The notes under the pieces are model-generated. The model was not told where the DNA came from, did no database searches, and saw nothing but the letters and a program-made list of their open reading frames with translations. Made by a program: the position numbers and the translations under genes. This document shows positions 23,160 through 36,462 of a stretch of 64,000 nt of DNA, piece after piece (within the stretch, counting starts at the first letter, position 1; every line of letters begins with the position of its first letter). Origin of the DNA: Strongyloides papillosus (Eukaryota > Nematoda > Chromadorea > Rhabditida > Strongyloididae); contig SRSI01000079.1 in the NCBI GenBank assembly GCA_005656395.1, positions 1,736,001-1,800,000 on the forward strand, read 5' to 3'.

Positions 23160-23850
23160 TTAGTGATAATAATAATATTTTTTGAGTAAATTACTTTTTA
23201 ATTTTAATCGCCTTATCATTAAATAAAGTTTTAAATAAAATAATTTACTATAATCACAAATGATAATTTATCTTTTATTTTAATTACAATAAAAGTTTAC
23301 AATGATTATTAAAATAATTTATGATAAGAGGATTAAAGTTAATTTTTTGTTAATATATATACAAGAATAGTCTACAAATAAATACAAGATAAAAAAAGGC
23401 ACAAGATATATTTTATTATAGAAATTTGACATTGTGGCAACCTTTGGACTGTCTCATAGTAAAAAATACACACATATTTCAAGGAGAGTAGAAAGTTAGC
23501 AGGTTCCCAAGGTTGTCCGATAGAGATACAACTTCTTGCTCATTCTCCGACACGATGATCTCAAACATTCTGTGTTGGAGGCTTGCCCATAAATTAAATT
23601 AGATTCACTAGAACAATTCACAGTGTTGATTATCAGTGTGTACAGAAACCCACACTTCTTCGATAGTTAAAGATCAAATAAACGCTAATATATCTTGAAT
23701 AACACAACTGGTACAAAAACCAGTAAAAATGAAAACATCTATATACACCTTACCAAGTGACGAATCGTAAAAACACACAATAGTACTCCCGCACAAAAAT
23801 GCGGGCGCAAATAATAAAATAAAACGGATGCCGATTTCACTTTCCGTATC
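23160..23850. other. Convergent 3' regions of IgGFc paralogue 3 and the GalNAc-transferase
   Basis: No coding frame is seen. The part from about 23400 to 23850 is less AT-rich and is probably the long 3' UTR of the minus-strand transferase. It contains a perfect 6-bp hairpin, CCCGCA-(6)-TGCGGG, at 23788-23805. Confidence 0.45.
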
Positions 23851-25650
23851 TTAAATCGTGCGATTAAATTCAGTCATTGTCCATTTCTGAAGTAATCCCT
23901 CCTCACCACAATCACCAAAAACAATTTTTTCTCCATGTGAAGATAGACATTTATTCAAAATCTTATGTCTGATTGTTAGTGTATCCTTATCATACTCTAA
24001 ACCTTCTTCAGGATCATCAATAACATTCTCACATTCCCTGATTGTAGTTTTAATGAACTTATTATCCCCATCCTTAATTGTTACCAAACAATGGTTATGT
24101 TGTCTTAATTGACCACGTGTAGTGTAAACCCATAGTTGTTCTCGGACTTCGTTGTTACATGGATGTAAACTAACTTTAGAACCTTCTGGACTCTTCTCTA
24201 GTACAACCAAACAATCATTAGATCCTTCAAGTTGAACATTGCCAAACGTTTCTGAATCATACGGAGTCAATGACTCAGGGAAGATATTTTTCAAATACCA
24301 AGTAAAATCTTTACAATTCAATTCTTCCCTCAACTTCTTCCTTTCCTCAATATCCCCAAGATTCAAGTTTCTAGCAAAAGCAACATACTTGAAGAAGAAT
24401 TGCTTATACTCATCCATCCATATCTTTGATACTCTACCTAAATTAGTATAGATAACTTCATCAACCCCACCAGGGAAGGTATATGGAGAGTGATCTCTGA
24501 AGACATGTGATATCCTACTACAAGGATCGATTTCTAGTGTTCCACCACACATCCATGTACGGAAAGATATCTCAAGATTCTCTCCACCCCATACTCTCAT
24601 TGCACTATCGTAAGATCCATACTTAATAAAGAGATTCTTGTTAACAGCAAATAAACCGCCAGCAATAGTTGGGGTCTTAATTGGCTTAGATGGATCACTG
24701 AGATGAGGGCCGTTAAGATGTTTTGGCATCTTCTGCCACTTGTATGACATAAACCAATCATACGATCCAGCTAGATGAGCTGTCTGAGGAAGGTAGTTGA
24801 ATTCATGTTCTTCAATAACATCAATAACAGGTGAAACTATTCTAAAGTTCTTATCGTCTATTCTTGAGATTAATGGTTCCAACCATCCTTCTGTAACTTC
24901 TATATGTGAATCAAGGAACAACAATATTTCTCCTTTTGCATGTTTAACAGCTTCTAACCTTGTTTTTATAAGACCACTCCTCTCAGGCATACGAACTATT
25001 TGTACTTCAATCGGTAATAGTGACACATACTCAACTAATGGCTCCATTAGCCAGTCTTTTTCACTTAAATCATCAACCAAAATAACCTCCTCTATAAGTG
25101 ACAGGTTACTTCTGTTAATTATTGAATGTAAGGTCCTTAAGAGGGTGCTAAATGCCTCATTATGGAATGTTATTATTATTGATACCGGCTTTATTGTGTC
25201 ACTACCTTCATAGTTGTTCTTTGCCCTATCTTTACACTTTGGATTTCTATAGTCTTCTAATCTTCTGTTTATTGAGAGTTTATCTGAAGCCACGAGACTG
25301 AAGTAGTTTTGAACAAAAGTATCTCTGTCAAGCTTCTGTTCGCTCTCCGTCAACTCAACTGATCCACCATAATCTCCTGATCCTCCGATATTGAAATTTA
25401 ATCTTTGAAGTAGAGTTTTTAGATTACCATTCTTGACTTTATCGATGTCAGGTATAAAGGGTTGATCTTGTGTATATTGCCTTCCACTACTTATCTTCTT
25501 GGAGATTTCAATATTGCCACTCTTGTTCTTGAAATAGTAAAAAGCTCCGATAGCGAGTATTAAAATAAAGAAACTGATAGAAATATATAAACTTCGTCCT
25601 TTACCCTTATTCTTACTAACTACACTCTTTTTTACCTCTTTTTTAGCCAT
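23851..25650 (-). CDS. Polypeptide N-acetylgalactosaminyltransferase (GALNT/GLY family)
   Basis: This single-exon gene encodes 599 aa. It is a type II Golgi enzyme: lysine-rich cytosolic tail, a membrane anchor at about residues 21-40, a stem, then a GT-A catalytic domain beginning [19 protein letters not shown]. The metal-binding D-x-H is DSH at 247-249 ([10 protein letters not shown]). The Gal/GalNAc-T motif is [18 protein letters not shown], and the family signature [17 protein letters not shown] follows. The C-terminal third is a ricin-type lectin domain ([18 protein letters not shown] and similar repeats) that binds GalNAc. It initiates mucin-type O-glycosylation. The likely next enzyme, core-1 galactosyltransferase, is encoded at 2120-3223. 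TATTTAG about 30 bp before the ATG may be a splice acceptor. Confidence 0.93.
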   Translation of the reverse strand: MAKKEVKKSVVSKNKGKGRSLYISISFFILILAIGAFYYFKNKSGNIEISKKISSGRQYTQDQPFIPDIDKVKNGNLKTLLQRLNFNIGGSGDYGGSVELTESEQKLDRDTFVQNYFSLVASDKLSINRRLEDYRNPKCKDRAKNNYEGSDTIKPVSIIITFHNEAFSTLLRTLHSIINRSNLSLIEEVILVDDLSEKDWLMEPLVEYVSLLPIEVQIVRMPERSGLIKTRLEAVKHAKGEILLFLDSHIEVTEGWLEPLISRIDDKNFRIVSPVIDVIEEHEFNYLPQTAHLAGSYDWFMSYKWQKMPKHLNGPHLSDPSKPIKTPTIAGGLFAVNKNLFIKYGSYDSAMRVWGGENLEISFRTWMCGGTLEIDPCSRISHVFRDHSPYTFPGGVDEVIYTNLGRVSKIWMDEYKQFFFKYVAFARNLNLGDIEERKKLREELNCKDFTWYLKNIFPESLTPYDSETFGNVQLEGSNDCLVVLEKSPEGSKVSLHPCNNEVREQLWVYTTRGQLRQHNHCLVTIKDGDNKFIKTTIRECENVIDDPEEGLEYDKDTLTIRHKILNKCLSSHGEKIVFGDCGEEGLLQKWTMTEFNRTI

Positions 25651-26601
25651 TGATATGTATATTAATAATAATGAATCTAAATATGTATATATAAAGAGAA
25701 GTGATAGAGAAAAAGAATTACCTTGAAAATAATATTCTTATGATAAAAGCATCTATATATGTGTTTTTTCCTTATACTTATATGTATATATATGTTATAT
25801 ATTAATGGTGGTAGAAAAAGTTTCCATCAACTTTATGACACGTGTACCACTTATCAGGTAGATATGTTATATAGAGGACCAAGACCAAAATTGTTTTATC
25901 AGAACACTGATTGATGCGTATGTACAAATAAACGCAATAAAAGGAACTGAAATTGATAAAATATAAATATTTAAATAATATAATAGAATGTGGAGTCATA
26001 AAAACTTACATATTAAATGATTAATTATAAATTAATGTTATTGACATGTTATTAAAAGAGATTATTCATAATTTGAATTGATAAAAATGCTATTATGGGT
26101 TAATTTGATGTTCGATAATATTTACATTGCTTAACATTTAAATAATAACCTTATTATATGGTGTATTTTTGATAGACAATTATCAAAAAATGAGATGGAT
26201 TATTTTGGAAAATAGTAGTACATTGTGAGAACATGCTTTAAATGAACAAACAATTAGTTTAATATAAAAAATAACTTACAATGGTAGTTATATACCAATG
26301 ATAGATTGGGATAAGAAAAAAATCAAAGAGAAAGAGTGATCTTTCGACTTTTGACAATGTACCATATTTACATAAAACAATCATGAAATATTTGATGATG
26401 ACACGAAGTAGATAAATGCTTATATAACATGGTTAAATTTGTTAGAAGTTATAACAACCCATTATAAACTTTCCTATTCCAGCGTCACTTTTTTTCTTCC
26501 AAATTTATTACTATCAACTCTTCATTTTAACTCCTACTTTCTACATTCATTCAAACTCGCACTATTCATTCTATAATTTTTTATTGAAAAAAAAGTAAAC
26601 G
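25651..26601. other. Divergent promoter region
   Basis: This is the 950-bp spacer between the divergently transcribed GalNAc-transferase and RBX2-like genes. It is AT-rich, with pyrimidine-rich stretches near 26480-26580. No gene is seen. Confidence 0.45.
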
Positions 26602-27667
26602 ATGTCTAGTGGGAATGAAAATAAGGAAAATGATACTGAATCCAAAATTATATATCCGGAGGATTTAATAAGTGTTGAGAAGGAAATTAGAAATCTATCT
26701 TTCAAGCGCCTTCGAAGTGTCTGCAAGAGGAATGATATACATTTAATAGCTAAAGTAAGTTTTTTCCATCGTCATAATTTTTTTTTCTTTCTTAATCTTC
26801 TTTATGTATACGACATAACACCAAAAAATAAGCTTTTTTTACACAATTAATGGTTATTTAAAAATTTGTATGCACATATTTTCTTTTATAATTTCTATAT
26901 GTATAGGACCTCTTTATATGTATATTTTTACTTCACTTTTAAGTATGAAGATATTTGTGTTAAGGAAATACTTAGATAATATGTATAATTCTTTTTTTTT
27001 ATAACAAAAAGCAATGTACATTTTAAAAAATTTAATTATTTTTATCTTATCTATATAAATAAATATATTTTATATGTTCAAATATCTTTAAATTTTTTTT
27101 CTGGTATCTATATAGTTTTATTATTGTGTTATAGAAAGAAATTTTGCAAAATTTATTATTGGAAAAACTTTATGAAAAGCAAATGGAAGAGTACAGTCAA
27201 AGTGCTGAGGAGTTTGCTCAAGCATTAGAAGGTTTCACCAAAATGTCTAACCATGAGTTTCCTTTTGCCATTAAAAAGTTTACTCCTGTTGCTACGTGGT
27301 CATACAATGTCGAGAATGGCACTTGTTCAATTTGTAGGCAAGATTTTACTGGTATGTTACATTTTTTTTATCGTACTATACATTATCATAAAAACATGTA
27401 TAGTATTAATATTTCTTATCAATATCTTTATTTATTTTGTTCCTTCTATTTTTAGAACTTTGTATTAGTTGTGTAGTTAAGGAAGAAAAGTTAAAGGCCT
27501 CTGGATGTAAGGATAAGCAACAGATAAATTGCAAAATTGAATCTTCACTCGGATGTATTCATGTATTCCATGAGTGTTGCATTGCTTCATGGATTAAAAG
27601 ATCTCCAAAATGTCCATTGTGCCAGGAGACATGGCGAAAAGGATATTATTTTGATAATGAACATTGA
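26602..27667 (+). CDS. RBX2/RNF7-like RING-H2 protein with SAP-like N-terminus
   Basis: Three exons (26602-26754, 27135-27351, 27456-27667) with GT-AG introns of 380 and 104 bp encode 193 aa. The C-terminal 85 residues match the cullin-RING subunit RBX2: PFAIKKFTPVATWSYNV (the cullin-binding strand), CSICR, CISC, then HVFHECCIASWIK and CPLCQETW. This is the RING-H2 layout of RBX1/RBX2, with CPLCQ-x-W favouring RBX2. RBX proteins recruit E2 enzymes to cullin ligases. The N-terminal ~70 residues are extra. Residues about 25-62 (EIRNLSFKRLRSVCKR, then KKEILQNLLLEKL across the first splice) resemble a SAP-type helix-turn-helix motif. The splice junctions restore the frame and the RING, so the model is well supported. 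Confidence 0.8.
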
Positions 27668-27899
27668 TATATGACTTTCATTCCTCAATATAGTCTATTT
27701 CTGGAGATCAATCTTATTCTAATCCTTGTGTTTTTTTTAATTTTAAATATTTCTACTAATTATAAACATGTATGTATTTAAATCGTTATAAAAATTGCAC
27801 TTACCACTTTTCGTCATAATTTTATTATTTTTTTTTTAAGAAGAACAGAAATTTACAAACAAATAAATAATTAATGGAAAAAATAAAAAATTCATTTTA

Positions 27900-30412
27900 T
27901 TATGTTAGTATTCTTCTTTCATGTAAAGAATATTTATTATTAATTCTTTTGTCTCTAAACCTTGCTACATCTTTCCTTGTTATAATACCACGTAGTTTAT
28001 TTGTCTTATCAACAACTAATAAATATCTTAGGCCAAGTCCGCGGAATAGCCTGAAAATTGTCTCTAAAGAGGCATCTATTGGTACACGGTGTGGAGAGGA
28101 ATGCATAATATCGCTAAAGTTTACATAACATTCCTCCTCACGACGGGTAAATTTCAATCTACTAATATCAATGCGATTATGACTGTATTCATCAGATAAG
28201 TCTCCTATGCTTATTTTTTCACCACCATCCGCCAACGCGGTACAATCGTAATTCTTATAAAAACATTTCTTTGCTAAAATTATTATTATGTGTGTTCTTA
28301 AAATTAAACCTTCAACATAACCATAACACGGTAAATCATATCTATTCAGACCTGGGTCAATACGATCCAAAACAGGAAAACCATGGTGAGATGTCGTTTT
28401 CAGTATCTCAAGAAGCCTCTTGACTTTCTCCTTCTTTTGTAGAGCAACAACATCAGCTCTCATAATCTCTTGAGCTATCTTATTTCTTGATAATTTCGGT
28501 GGTTCCCATCCAAGGATAGGGATACCATTCAATTCTATATGAGCATCATAAATACCTTCATTAAAGAAGTCTCCAACCCATTTCGTTATCATCAATACTA
28601 ACATAATAGGTAAACCAAAAGTTATATCTTTAGTTGCCTCAACAATAATAGCTGTTAAGGATATTGTCATCCTAACAACACCCCCTAACGTCGCAGCAGC
28701 ACCAGCAAGAGCATATTTCCCTGGATCTATACCAGTTAAGTTAGGAAACAACATCTCAACACCAATACCAAATAATCTTCCCCATGCTGCACCTGTTAAA
28801 AGACATGGAATAAATATACCACTTGGAACACTAAGACCATAAGTCCACAACGTTAAAATATAGTATTCAATAGAAAATATTAATAATGTTGTTGGTTTAA
28901 AACTATTTACCGGAGCATGGAATAATGATTTAACATTTTCTTCCGGATTCTGGAAGAATAAATTAGCGACAGCGGAGTATTTCCCTTTGCTGCACCATAA
29001 TTTTGTCATTTCTGTTAGGTTTGGGTTAACACCAACTGGTTGGCAATCGTCAACTAAAAATAATGTTACAAATCCACAGAAAGCTGATGCTCCAGCAACG
29101 ATAAGACATTCAGTTATTTTTTGAAAGTTTGTGTTAAGATATCTATTACGGAATCTAGTTAACATTACGTTTAAATGAACAAATAAAGATCCAAGGAGAC
29201 CACCGATAACGGCAATAATTAAGAAAAATGGTATCTCCCATACATTGTATGAAGTATCCTTGAATACCCCAAAATTAGCTAAACCCTGCCATGACAATGC
29301 TCCAGATTGTCCATAAAATACTGATAAAACCATATTAACTGTAAAAGAACTAATCATAGCTGTGAAAACCATTCTCCAAGTCAAAGCTTGATTCCAGAAC
29401 GAGGCACCCTCCTCAAGAGAAAACAAAACACCCCCAATAGGTGCACCAAAAGCCGCTGCAACACCAGCTGCAGCTCCAGCACTAACAAAGTCCCTCTTCT
29501 CTCTATCATTTCTAAAGTATTCAAATATCTTGAAATCAAAAGGAAACGTTATACACCGTCCCTGACTTATACCAGCAGCAACAACACCACCAGAATGAAT
29601 CATAGGACCTTCCTTACCAGCGGCTAATCCACCACCAACGGAACAAGCAACACCAATAACTTTAACAAATATAGTTTTCAACTTAACAACTCCAGGAATC
29701 TCAACACCATTCAAGAAACATTTTATCTGTGGTATACCACTACCAGCAGCAATAGGTGATAAATAAACAACGAGAGATGCAGCAATAAAGACTAATCCAC
29801 AATTGTAAAGTGCCCATGCCATAAGTACCATCCACATACAACCACCACCTTGGAGATTTTTTTGATCGCACAAATTAAGGAGATGACTGATTAGAAGTCT
29901 AAATTTAACTTGCCCAGAGTAATGAATCAACAAATCCACTATAATAGCAACTCCAGCAGTTGTTATACCGATCAGGAAACAGGCGAACCATCTGTTAGCT
30001 TGTTGCCAGAAAAGTTTTGTTTGGTAGTTTGGTTGGGTTTCCTCGTTTCTGTAGATTTTATTGTCTATCATTTCATAGTTTATGGATTCGTACCTTCCGG
30101 AGATGGCTTCTTCCTCCTCCTCATCTGTTGATTGATTGGGATCGTTATTTCGAACTGATCGATGTTGTTGGCGGATGCGTCTATTTAGTGAATTTAAGTC
30201 TGTATATGAATTGGAGATTCTTTCTAATCCTGTTGCTGGATCTTCGTATGGGTCGAGACTGTAAGTTATAAAGATAAGAACGAAGATTATTACATTTTTT
30301 TAATCTAAAAAACATACCTACTCGTTGAGAAAGTCCTCCCACTAAATCCAAAATTCCTCATTCCATGTCTTATCAATGGTTCAGCATCGGAATCCCTTCT
30401 ATTAGTATTCAT
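27900..30412 (-). CDS. clh-6: CLC-7-type chloride/proton exchanger
   Basis: Exon 1 is 30318-30412 and exon 2 is 27900-30258, with a 59-bp intron, giving 817 aa. The N-terminus contains GRYESINYEM, a CLC-7-like motif. The channel body shows GSGIPQIKCFLNGV, GKEGPMIHSGG with the gating glutamate, GVLFSLEEGASFWNQ with the second (proton) glutamate, and SGIFIPCLLTGAAWGR. Two CBS domains follow, one around ADVVALQKKEKVKRLLEIL and one near the C-terminus (HRVPIDASLETIFRLF and GIITRKDVARFR). Both glutamates point to a 2Cl-/H+ antiporter of lysosomes rather than a plasma-membrane channel. The symbol is by orthology to the C. elegans CLC-7 homologue. It converges with the RBX2-like gene. Confidence 0.88.
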
Positions 30413-32578
30413 AATCAATTATTTACTTTCCTTGTTAAACAATAAATATATTACACATAAAAATGATATATAATTTACAGTGTCCAGTTAATTTTCTATA
30501 TTAATAAGCAATATCTTTAGTATTATCGAAATAATATATTTATTTGATATGTAGAGGAGTAAAAACTCTAACTATAGAGGAGAATTAAAATTAAGTGATA
30601 AGAGATTTGTTATCAAAAATTATGATATACCAAAAAAGATAAAAGGTCAAACCATTGGAAATAAAATATAAAATAGATGGTAGTTTTTTTATTAAAAAAT
30701 GTCAAAAATGTTTCAGTGGCAATGATAAATCAATTATTTTAAAACACATGAGATTTCAATGTATATAGCTTGTTATTAATTTTACTATAACAAACAACGA
30801 TTGATGTTGGTGAGGCGTTTATTGAAATGTGAGTAATTTATAAAAAACAGTAAACTTTTTTAGTTTAAAAATGTTAAGGGGTATCGAAATTTTAAGAATG
30901 AGAAGTTTATAGTTACATATTATATGTAAGAGTGACTAATAATTGTCCTTGATAGACATTATATTCTTAAGAAATATTTGTTTTTTCATAACATAACATC
31001 TTCAAAATGAAAAATGTACTTTCCTTGATATAAATATGATTCATGCATTACTAATTTCCATTTTTTTCTCCTTATCAATACGCATCACTCAATGACTCCA
31101 CCAACAAACAATAATAAAGATCTCGAAATTGAAGGAACGTCTCAATTAATAATAAATCTCACATTCTAACAACCCTGGCATCATTACAATCAAACATTAA
31201 TATCAAGATCAAACTGTCACAAAACAAACTACCGACTAAAGTTTGTGGTTCTTTGTCCTCTAACATTTACTTATCATCATCCTACTATGAAAGGGATTGG
31301 GAAAAGTTTACCCTTTGCGAACACAGTGTGTTATATTGTTTATTCTCAATGGTATCAAATATACTTTAAGCATATACTTAAATTTTTTTTTCTACTTTTT
31401 TTTAAATCTAGATTCTAATGCATTTAAATTTGCAATAAATATATATATTTTTACACTTTTTTATGATTAATGGGTTGTGAAGAGTTTTTTGTTATCACTA
31501 ATTTTGTTGTAAACAAGTACAGTGCTAAAGATGCTACAATGATGTAGAGAAGGAGATTGATGTATTGTTTATTTTAATAGTAATAATTATTTAAGTATGT
31601 TGTGCTAAGAATAGATTGTAATTTAATCGGAACTGTGTGTCCTTATTAATATTGTTGTTTGTCATATAATGTTCCAATTATTGATGTGTTTATATTGGAG
31701 AAATTCTCAGAGTACATCATTTTTATTCTAGATATTTTTTCTTGGACTTGAATACTTGTCAATTTAAATAATTTATTTTTTATTCTAACATATGATAAGT
31801 GTATTTGTTGGTAATTATTTTGCTAAAGTTGCATTAATATGATTGGATCTATGCTAAAACATTTGCAAGCATTTATTTAATAATATTATTTGAAGAAATA
31901 AATAGTTATATAATATTTATATGTGCTTGTTAGTGGGAGTATGATTTAAATATTGATGAATGAATATTATATGTAATATATTTCCAGGGTAACTTTCACT
32001 TTCAGTGGTTTAGTAACCTTTAAGATTTTATAGTAATAAGATAAAAGAAAAATGATTAGATAAATTTTTATTTTGTTTCTCTTTAATATACAATGATATC
32101 AGTGTTCATTGAGTTAACGAAAAATGAGAGATATATGTAGTGGGATAGGAGAGATACATTAGATGCCTTTGAAAAATCGGTAAATGATAAGGCACAACTT
32201 TTATTATGTTAAATACTTCTGGTTTTTAAATATATTATTATAGTGGATAAGAATTATAAGCAGAAGTTTTATTGTAAAAAGTTATTAATTGACATTTTCA
32301 ATCACTTTCACTTTAACTATCTTGTAATAATAGAAGTTTTTTAGAGTTGTTCTTTGTGATATTTTATATATGAAAAAGGTGTTAAAAAAGTTTGTATTAT
32401 TTATTAGTTTACTCATTCTTTTATTTTTATTTAATCATTATATATAATATTAAAAGATTTATTATTGATTTCTGTTATTTGATTTATTTATCAAATAACT
32501 TCTTACATTTTCGTTTCTACTTTTTTTTTTCTATTATTTTAACAAATATATTTATTTATATTTTTAAGGTCTATTGAA
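30413..32578. other. Divergent intergenic region between the CLC and LIM genes
   Basis: 2.2 kb of AT-rich sequence separating divergent genes. Positions about 31080-31330 are less AT-rich. No coding frame or known repeat is recognised. Regulatory sequence for the muscle-expressed LIM gene is expected here, but no site can be named. Confidence 0.4.
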
Positions 32579-33690
32579 ATGGTAGCGAATATTGGACATG
32601 AACAAAATAATATGGATGAACTGGGAGCAAGATTTGACAACTTATTTTGTGTTAGATGTCAAGATGGATTTGAATTAAATGAACAGATTGTCAATTCTGG
32701 TGGGCAAGTATGGCATAGTGAATGCTTTGTGTAAGTAATTTTTTTTATACTTAATTATAATTCTATTTTTGTAGATGTGCACAATGTTTATTACCATTTC
32801 CGGATGGAATATATTATGAATTTGATGGGAGAAAGTATTGTGAACATGATTTCCATGTTTTGTATGCACCATGTTGTGGAAAGTGCAATGAATTTATTGT
32901 TGGTAGAGTAATAAAAGCAATGAATTTATCATGGCATCCAAAGTGTTTTACATGTGAATTATGTAGTAAGGAGTTAGCAGATATTGGTTTCCTACGTAAT
33001 GCTGGAAGAGCATTATGTCGTGAGTGTAATGAAAGAGAGAAGGCTGCTGGTAGTGGAAGATATGTGTGCCATCAATGTCATGCTATTATAGAGGAAGAAC
33101 ATATAAAATATAGAGGAGATTCATATCATCCATATCATTTTAAATGTACAAGTTGTTCCGTGGAACTTGATCATACAGCTAGGGAAGTTGGTGGTAATTT
33201 ATATTGTCTACGTTGCCATGATACAATGGGAATACCAATTTGCGGAGCATGCCATAGACCAGTTGAGGAACGAGTCATTACAGCTCTCGGTAAAAATTGG
33301 CATGTTGAACATTTCGTTTGTTCTGTCTGTGAAAAACCATTCTTAGGTCATAAACATTATGAAAGAAAAGGATTAGCTTACTGTGAAGAACATTTTACAA
33401 AACTTTATGGATCCACATGTTTCCGTTGTGGAAAATCATGTGGTGGTGAAACATTTACAGCTCTCGAAAAAACATGGTGTTTAAAATGTTTCGGTTGTCA
33501 TTTGTGTGATAAAAAAATGGATCATAAGAGTAAATTTTACGAATTTGATATGAAGCCAACATGTAAGAAGTGTTATGATAAATTTCCAACTGAATTAAAG
33601 AAAAGAATAAGTGATAGATTGAAGGAGAGAAATCAAATAGCTGTGGAACGACAAAGGAGGTCTATGAGTCCCACTTTTGGGAGAACATAA
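32579..33690 (+). CDS. unc-97: Five-LIM-domain adhesion protein PINCH/UNC-97
   Basis: Exon 1 is 32579-32730 and exon 2 is 32775-33690, with a 44-bp intron, giving 355 aa. Five LIM zinc-binding domains follow each other: CVRCQDGF...[23 protein letters not shown]...[22 protein letters not shown]...[25 protein letters not shown]...CEEHF, and [13 protein letters not shown]...CKKCY. The tail has [13 protein letters not shown] and RRSMSP, as in the PINCH family. PINCH binds integrin-linked kinase (through LIM1) and parvin at integrin attachment sites; in nematodes it is needed for muscle dense bodies. AATAAT/ATTAAAGA signals follow the stop. Confidence 0.95.
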
Positions 33691-35601
33691 TATATAAATT
33701 TTAATCATTTCATATGTATTAATCATAATATTCTTTATTAAAGATTCTTTCTTTTTAACTGCCTTCTAATAATATGTAACATTTTTACCATAAAAAAATA
33801 AATATCATAACTAAAATTAAAAAAAAATATTATTAGATTTATTATTGAAGCTAAACTTTTTAAAGTATCTTAAATTTTGGCACAAGCTACAAGTGATTCC
33901 AATGGCAATAATATAATAAATCCTCTAACGACCCAAAACATTATCGTAACAAAAATAATTAATAAACATCATTATTTAATATTACACATTAAACTTTATT
34001 ACAATTAATTGGTTATATAATTAAAAATTAGTGAGATGTATATACAGTTATTTTTCTAGCCAACATGGTGGACTAAATATTTTCATGAACCTTTAATAGA
34101 AGGTAACTAATTTTTGAATAATAATTTCCACGACTTTATGTGGATGACAATATGTCTCATCAAGGTTCTTGACGATGAATACTCCACACCTCATTGGAAT
34201 TCTTTTTTTGATGTTCCTCAATATTGTGAGATTTTAGTAATTTTTAAATTTTTTCGGACATCTATTGTTAATCACCCAAATTTTTTTCTAAAAATTCTGT
34301 TTACCATATCTAGTCAGTAACTGTTTTATACAGATTAATTTTTAACGATATCATGCTTATTTTAAAGCCTAGATTTTCCGCTATATTTTTTATCATAAGA
34401 TCATTCTCAGAAGTTCATTTTAAACAAAATTATGGACCTTCAAATATGTACCGTTTTTCAAACAATTTATCTTGAATTACAAGTCTAATAACTTTTGATG
34501 ACCATTCTCTAGATGACTAATAAAAATTAATTTTTGTTAATATTACCAAATAGAGTATTTTTTAATATATTTTATTTTTATTGGCTGTCAAAACAATAAA
34601 AAATTATAGAAAAATTTATTACTGTTCCTGCAATTGGTAATATTTTGGGTACGGTCGGTCAAACATACATGTTTAGATTTCTGTGTATGATAATAGTTAA
34701 CATAGAGATTAAACAAATTTTGCAACTTCAAATCATTTACATACAATAACTATGAGGAAGGAATTCTTGAAAAAATCAAAGTTGAAGTTAATAAATTTAA
34801 ATCAGAATAAGGAGATTATACTACAAAAATTTTAACAGGTAAAAAACTACTTAATGTTATTCTTTATGATATAAGATCTGCTAAGAAATTTCTTAATTTT
34901 AGGAAGAATTTTAAGAAAAAATGAATTTTCAATTTATATTCTTGATTTAGATATCTCCTTATCAAATGCTTTATGTATTGGTAGGTAAAAATAAATTCGA
35001 ATTGCCTTTCTTTTTTTAAGATATCATAAAATTCAAGAAGAAAAATGTATTAAACACTAGTGATAAGTGAAGGTTAAAAAATTATGAAAGTTCTATGAAA
35101 TTGAATAGCATTGTTACTACGCGATAGAGGGCCAAAGATTTTAAAATTCATTTAAAAAATTTTGAATTTACTAAATCATTTACAATTAAGAAAAGAAACA
35201 AAAAGTGAATATCATTAATTTTCATTGAAATTGTACGTTAACATTTCTTATTTGATGCTAAGGATCATTTTTTTATTGATCTTTGACCCTAAAGTAGTTC
35301 TAAATTTGATGACTTCTTTGAAAGATAGTCTTCTTTTTTGATTTAAAATGCTATATAACTCTATAAAGTATTTTGTTAACAGTTTTTTTCTTTTTATCTT
35401 TTGATAACTTATTGCCACGTCATAGAATCTGAATTTTTTCATCATTTTTGACTTTATATATTCATTATATTACGAAGTCACCTTTTCATACCTGTTTTTT
35501 TCACATAGATAGGAAAGTAATATTTCTACTGACGGTAAGCAATTGTAAGACATCTAATTATAAATTAAAATTTGTTTCTATTTCCAGATATTTTGTACAA
35601 T
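33691..35601. other. Intergenic, possible decayed sequence
   Basis: AT-rich, with a few open frames of 60-70 codons (34114-34320 plus, 35248-35445 minus) that match nothing known to me. TTTCTATTTCCAG at 35575-35587, just before the next gene's ATG, is a strong splice or trans-splice acceptor. Confidence 0.4.
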
Positions 35602-36462
35602 ATGAATGAAACATATGTCAAAGATAGACATATTTGTACGATTGAAAACTTTAAACTCCACATTGGAGAACCTGGAGGCAAATTTATTTCTAATCCATTT
35701 TCTTTTGGAACAACTGAAAAATCGGATTGGTACTTCTGGTTATATCCTAATGGTGATTCTTCTGAATCAAAAGGATATTTATCAATTGTTTTTAAGTCAT
35801 TAGATTATAGTGGATCAGCCATGAAATCTAAATTTAAATTTTCTATTATAAATAATAAAGGAGAAGAAAAGTATGTCCGCGAGAGTTGTACACTTGGAAG
35901 TTATCAATGTGTAAATTATTGGACAGTACCAAAAATTGTTCGTGTAGATACTTTATTGGATCCATCTAATGGACTACTTCGTAATGGTAATTTGGTATTG
36001 TTATTTGAAATTTTTCTTATCGGTCCAAATAACAATATTACAAAAAATCACTCTGCAACGCAATTTAAATTGGATGAAACTCTACCTAAGCTAGATAATT
36101 ACTTGGATCAAATATTGCAGAGACAACTATCCACCGACTGTATATTTGTCGTTGGTAGATATAACTTCTATGTTCATAAGCATAAGCTTATTAACCGTTC
36201 TCCAGTTTTTGGTGCAATGTTTAAGGACCAACTCAAAGAATCTAAAAAGAGTGTAATTGAAATTGTGGATTTTAAAGCTGATGTTGTAAAGGAGATGCTA
36301 GATTACATCTACACTGATGAAGCATCAAACTTAAAGGAGATGGCTGTTGAGATATTTTTGATAGCATATAGATATGGATTAAATGGATTAAAATCAATGG
36401 CTTTTGAACATATAATGAACAAATTAAAAGAAGAATGTTTGAAAATATTTTCTACACAGTGA
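35602..36462 (+). CDS. MATH-BTB (BATH/SPOP-like) protein
   Basis: The gene encodes 286 aa. I start at the ATG (35602) just after the TTTCCAG acceptor; an upstream in-frame start at 35572 would lie across that site. Residues about 8-145 form a MATH/TRAF-like domain (ICTIENFKL, YFWLYPNGD, KGYLSIVFKSLD). A BTB/POZ domain follows: LSTDCIFVVGRYNFYVHKHK then RSPVFGAMF and VVKEMLDYIYTDE. The family bridges substrates (MATH) to cullin-3 (BTB). The protein ends about 30 residues after the BTB core, without a full BACK region. Nematodes have many such genes; the target is unknown. Confidence 0.85.
   Translation: MNETYVKDRHICTIENFKLHIGEPGGKFISNPFSFGTTEKSDWYFWLYPNGDSSESKGYLSIVFKSLDYSGSAMKSKFKFSIINNKGEEKYVRESCTLGSYQCVNYWTVPKIVRVDTLLDPSNGLLRNGNLVLLFEIFLIGPNNNITKNHSATQFKLDETLPKLDNYLDQILQRQLSTDCIFVVGRYNFYVHKHKLINRSPVFGAMFKDQLKESKKSVIEIVDFKADVVKEMLDYIYTDEASNLKEMAVEIFLIAYRYGLNGLKSMAFEHIMNKLKEECLKIFSTQ

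Noticed and set aside
34114..34320. 68-codon open frame downstream of unc-97
   Set aside because: Short, aromatic-rich AT translation with no conserved motif or splice context.
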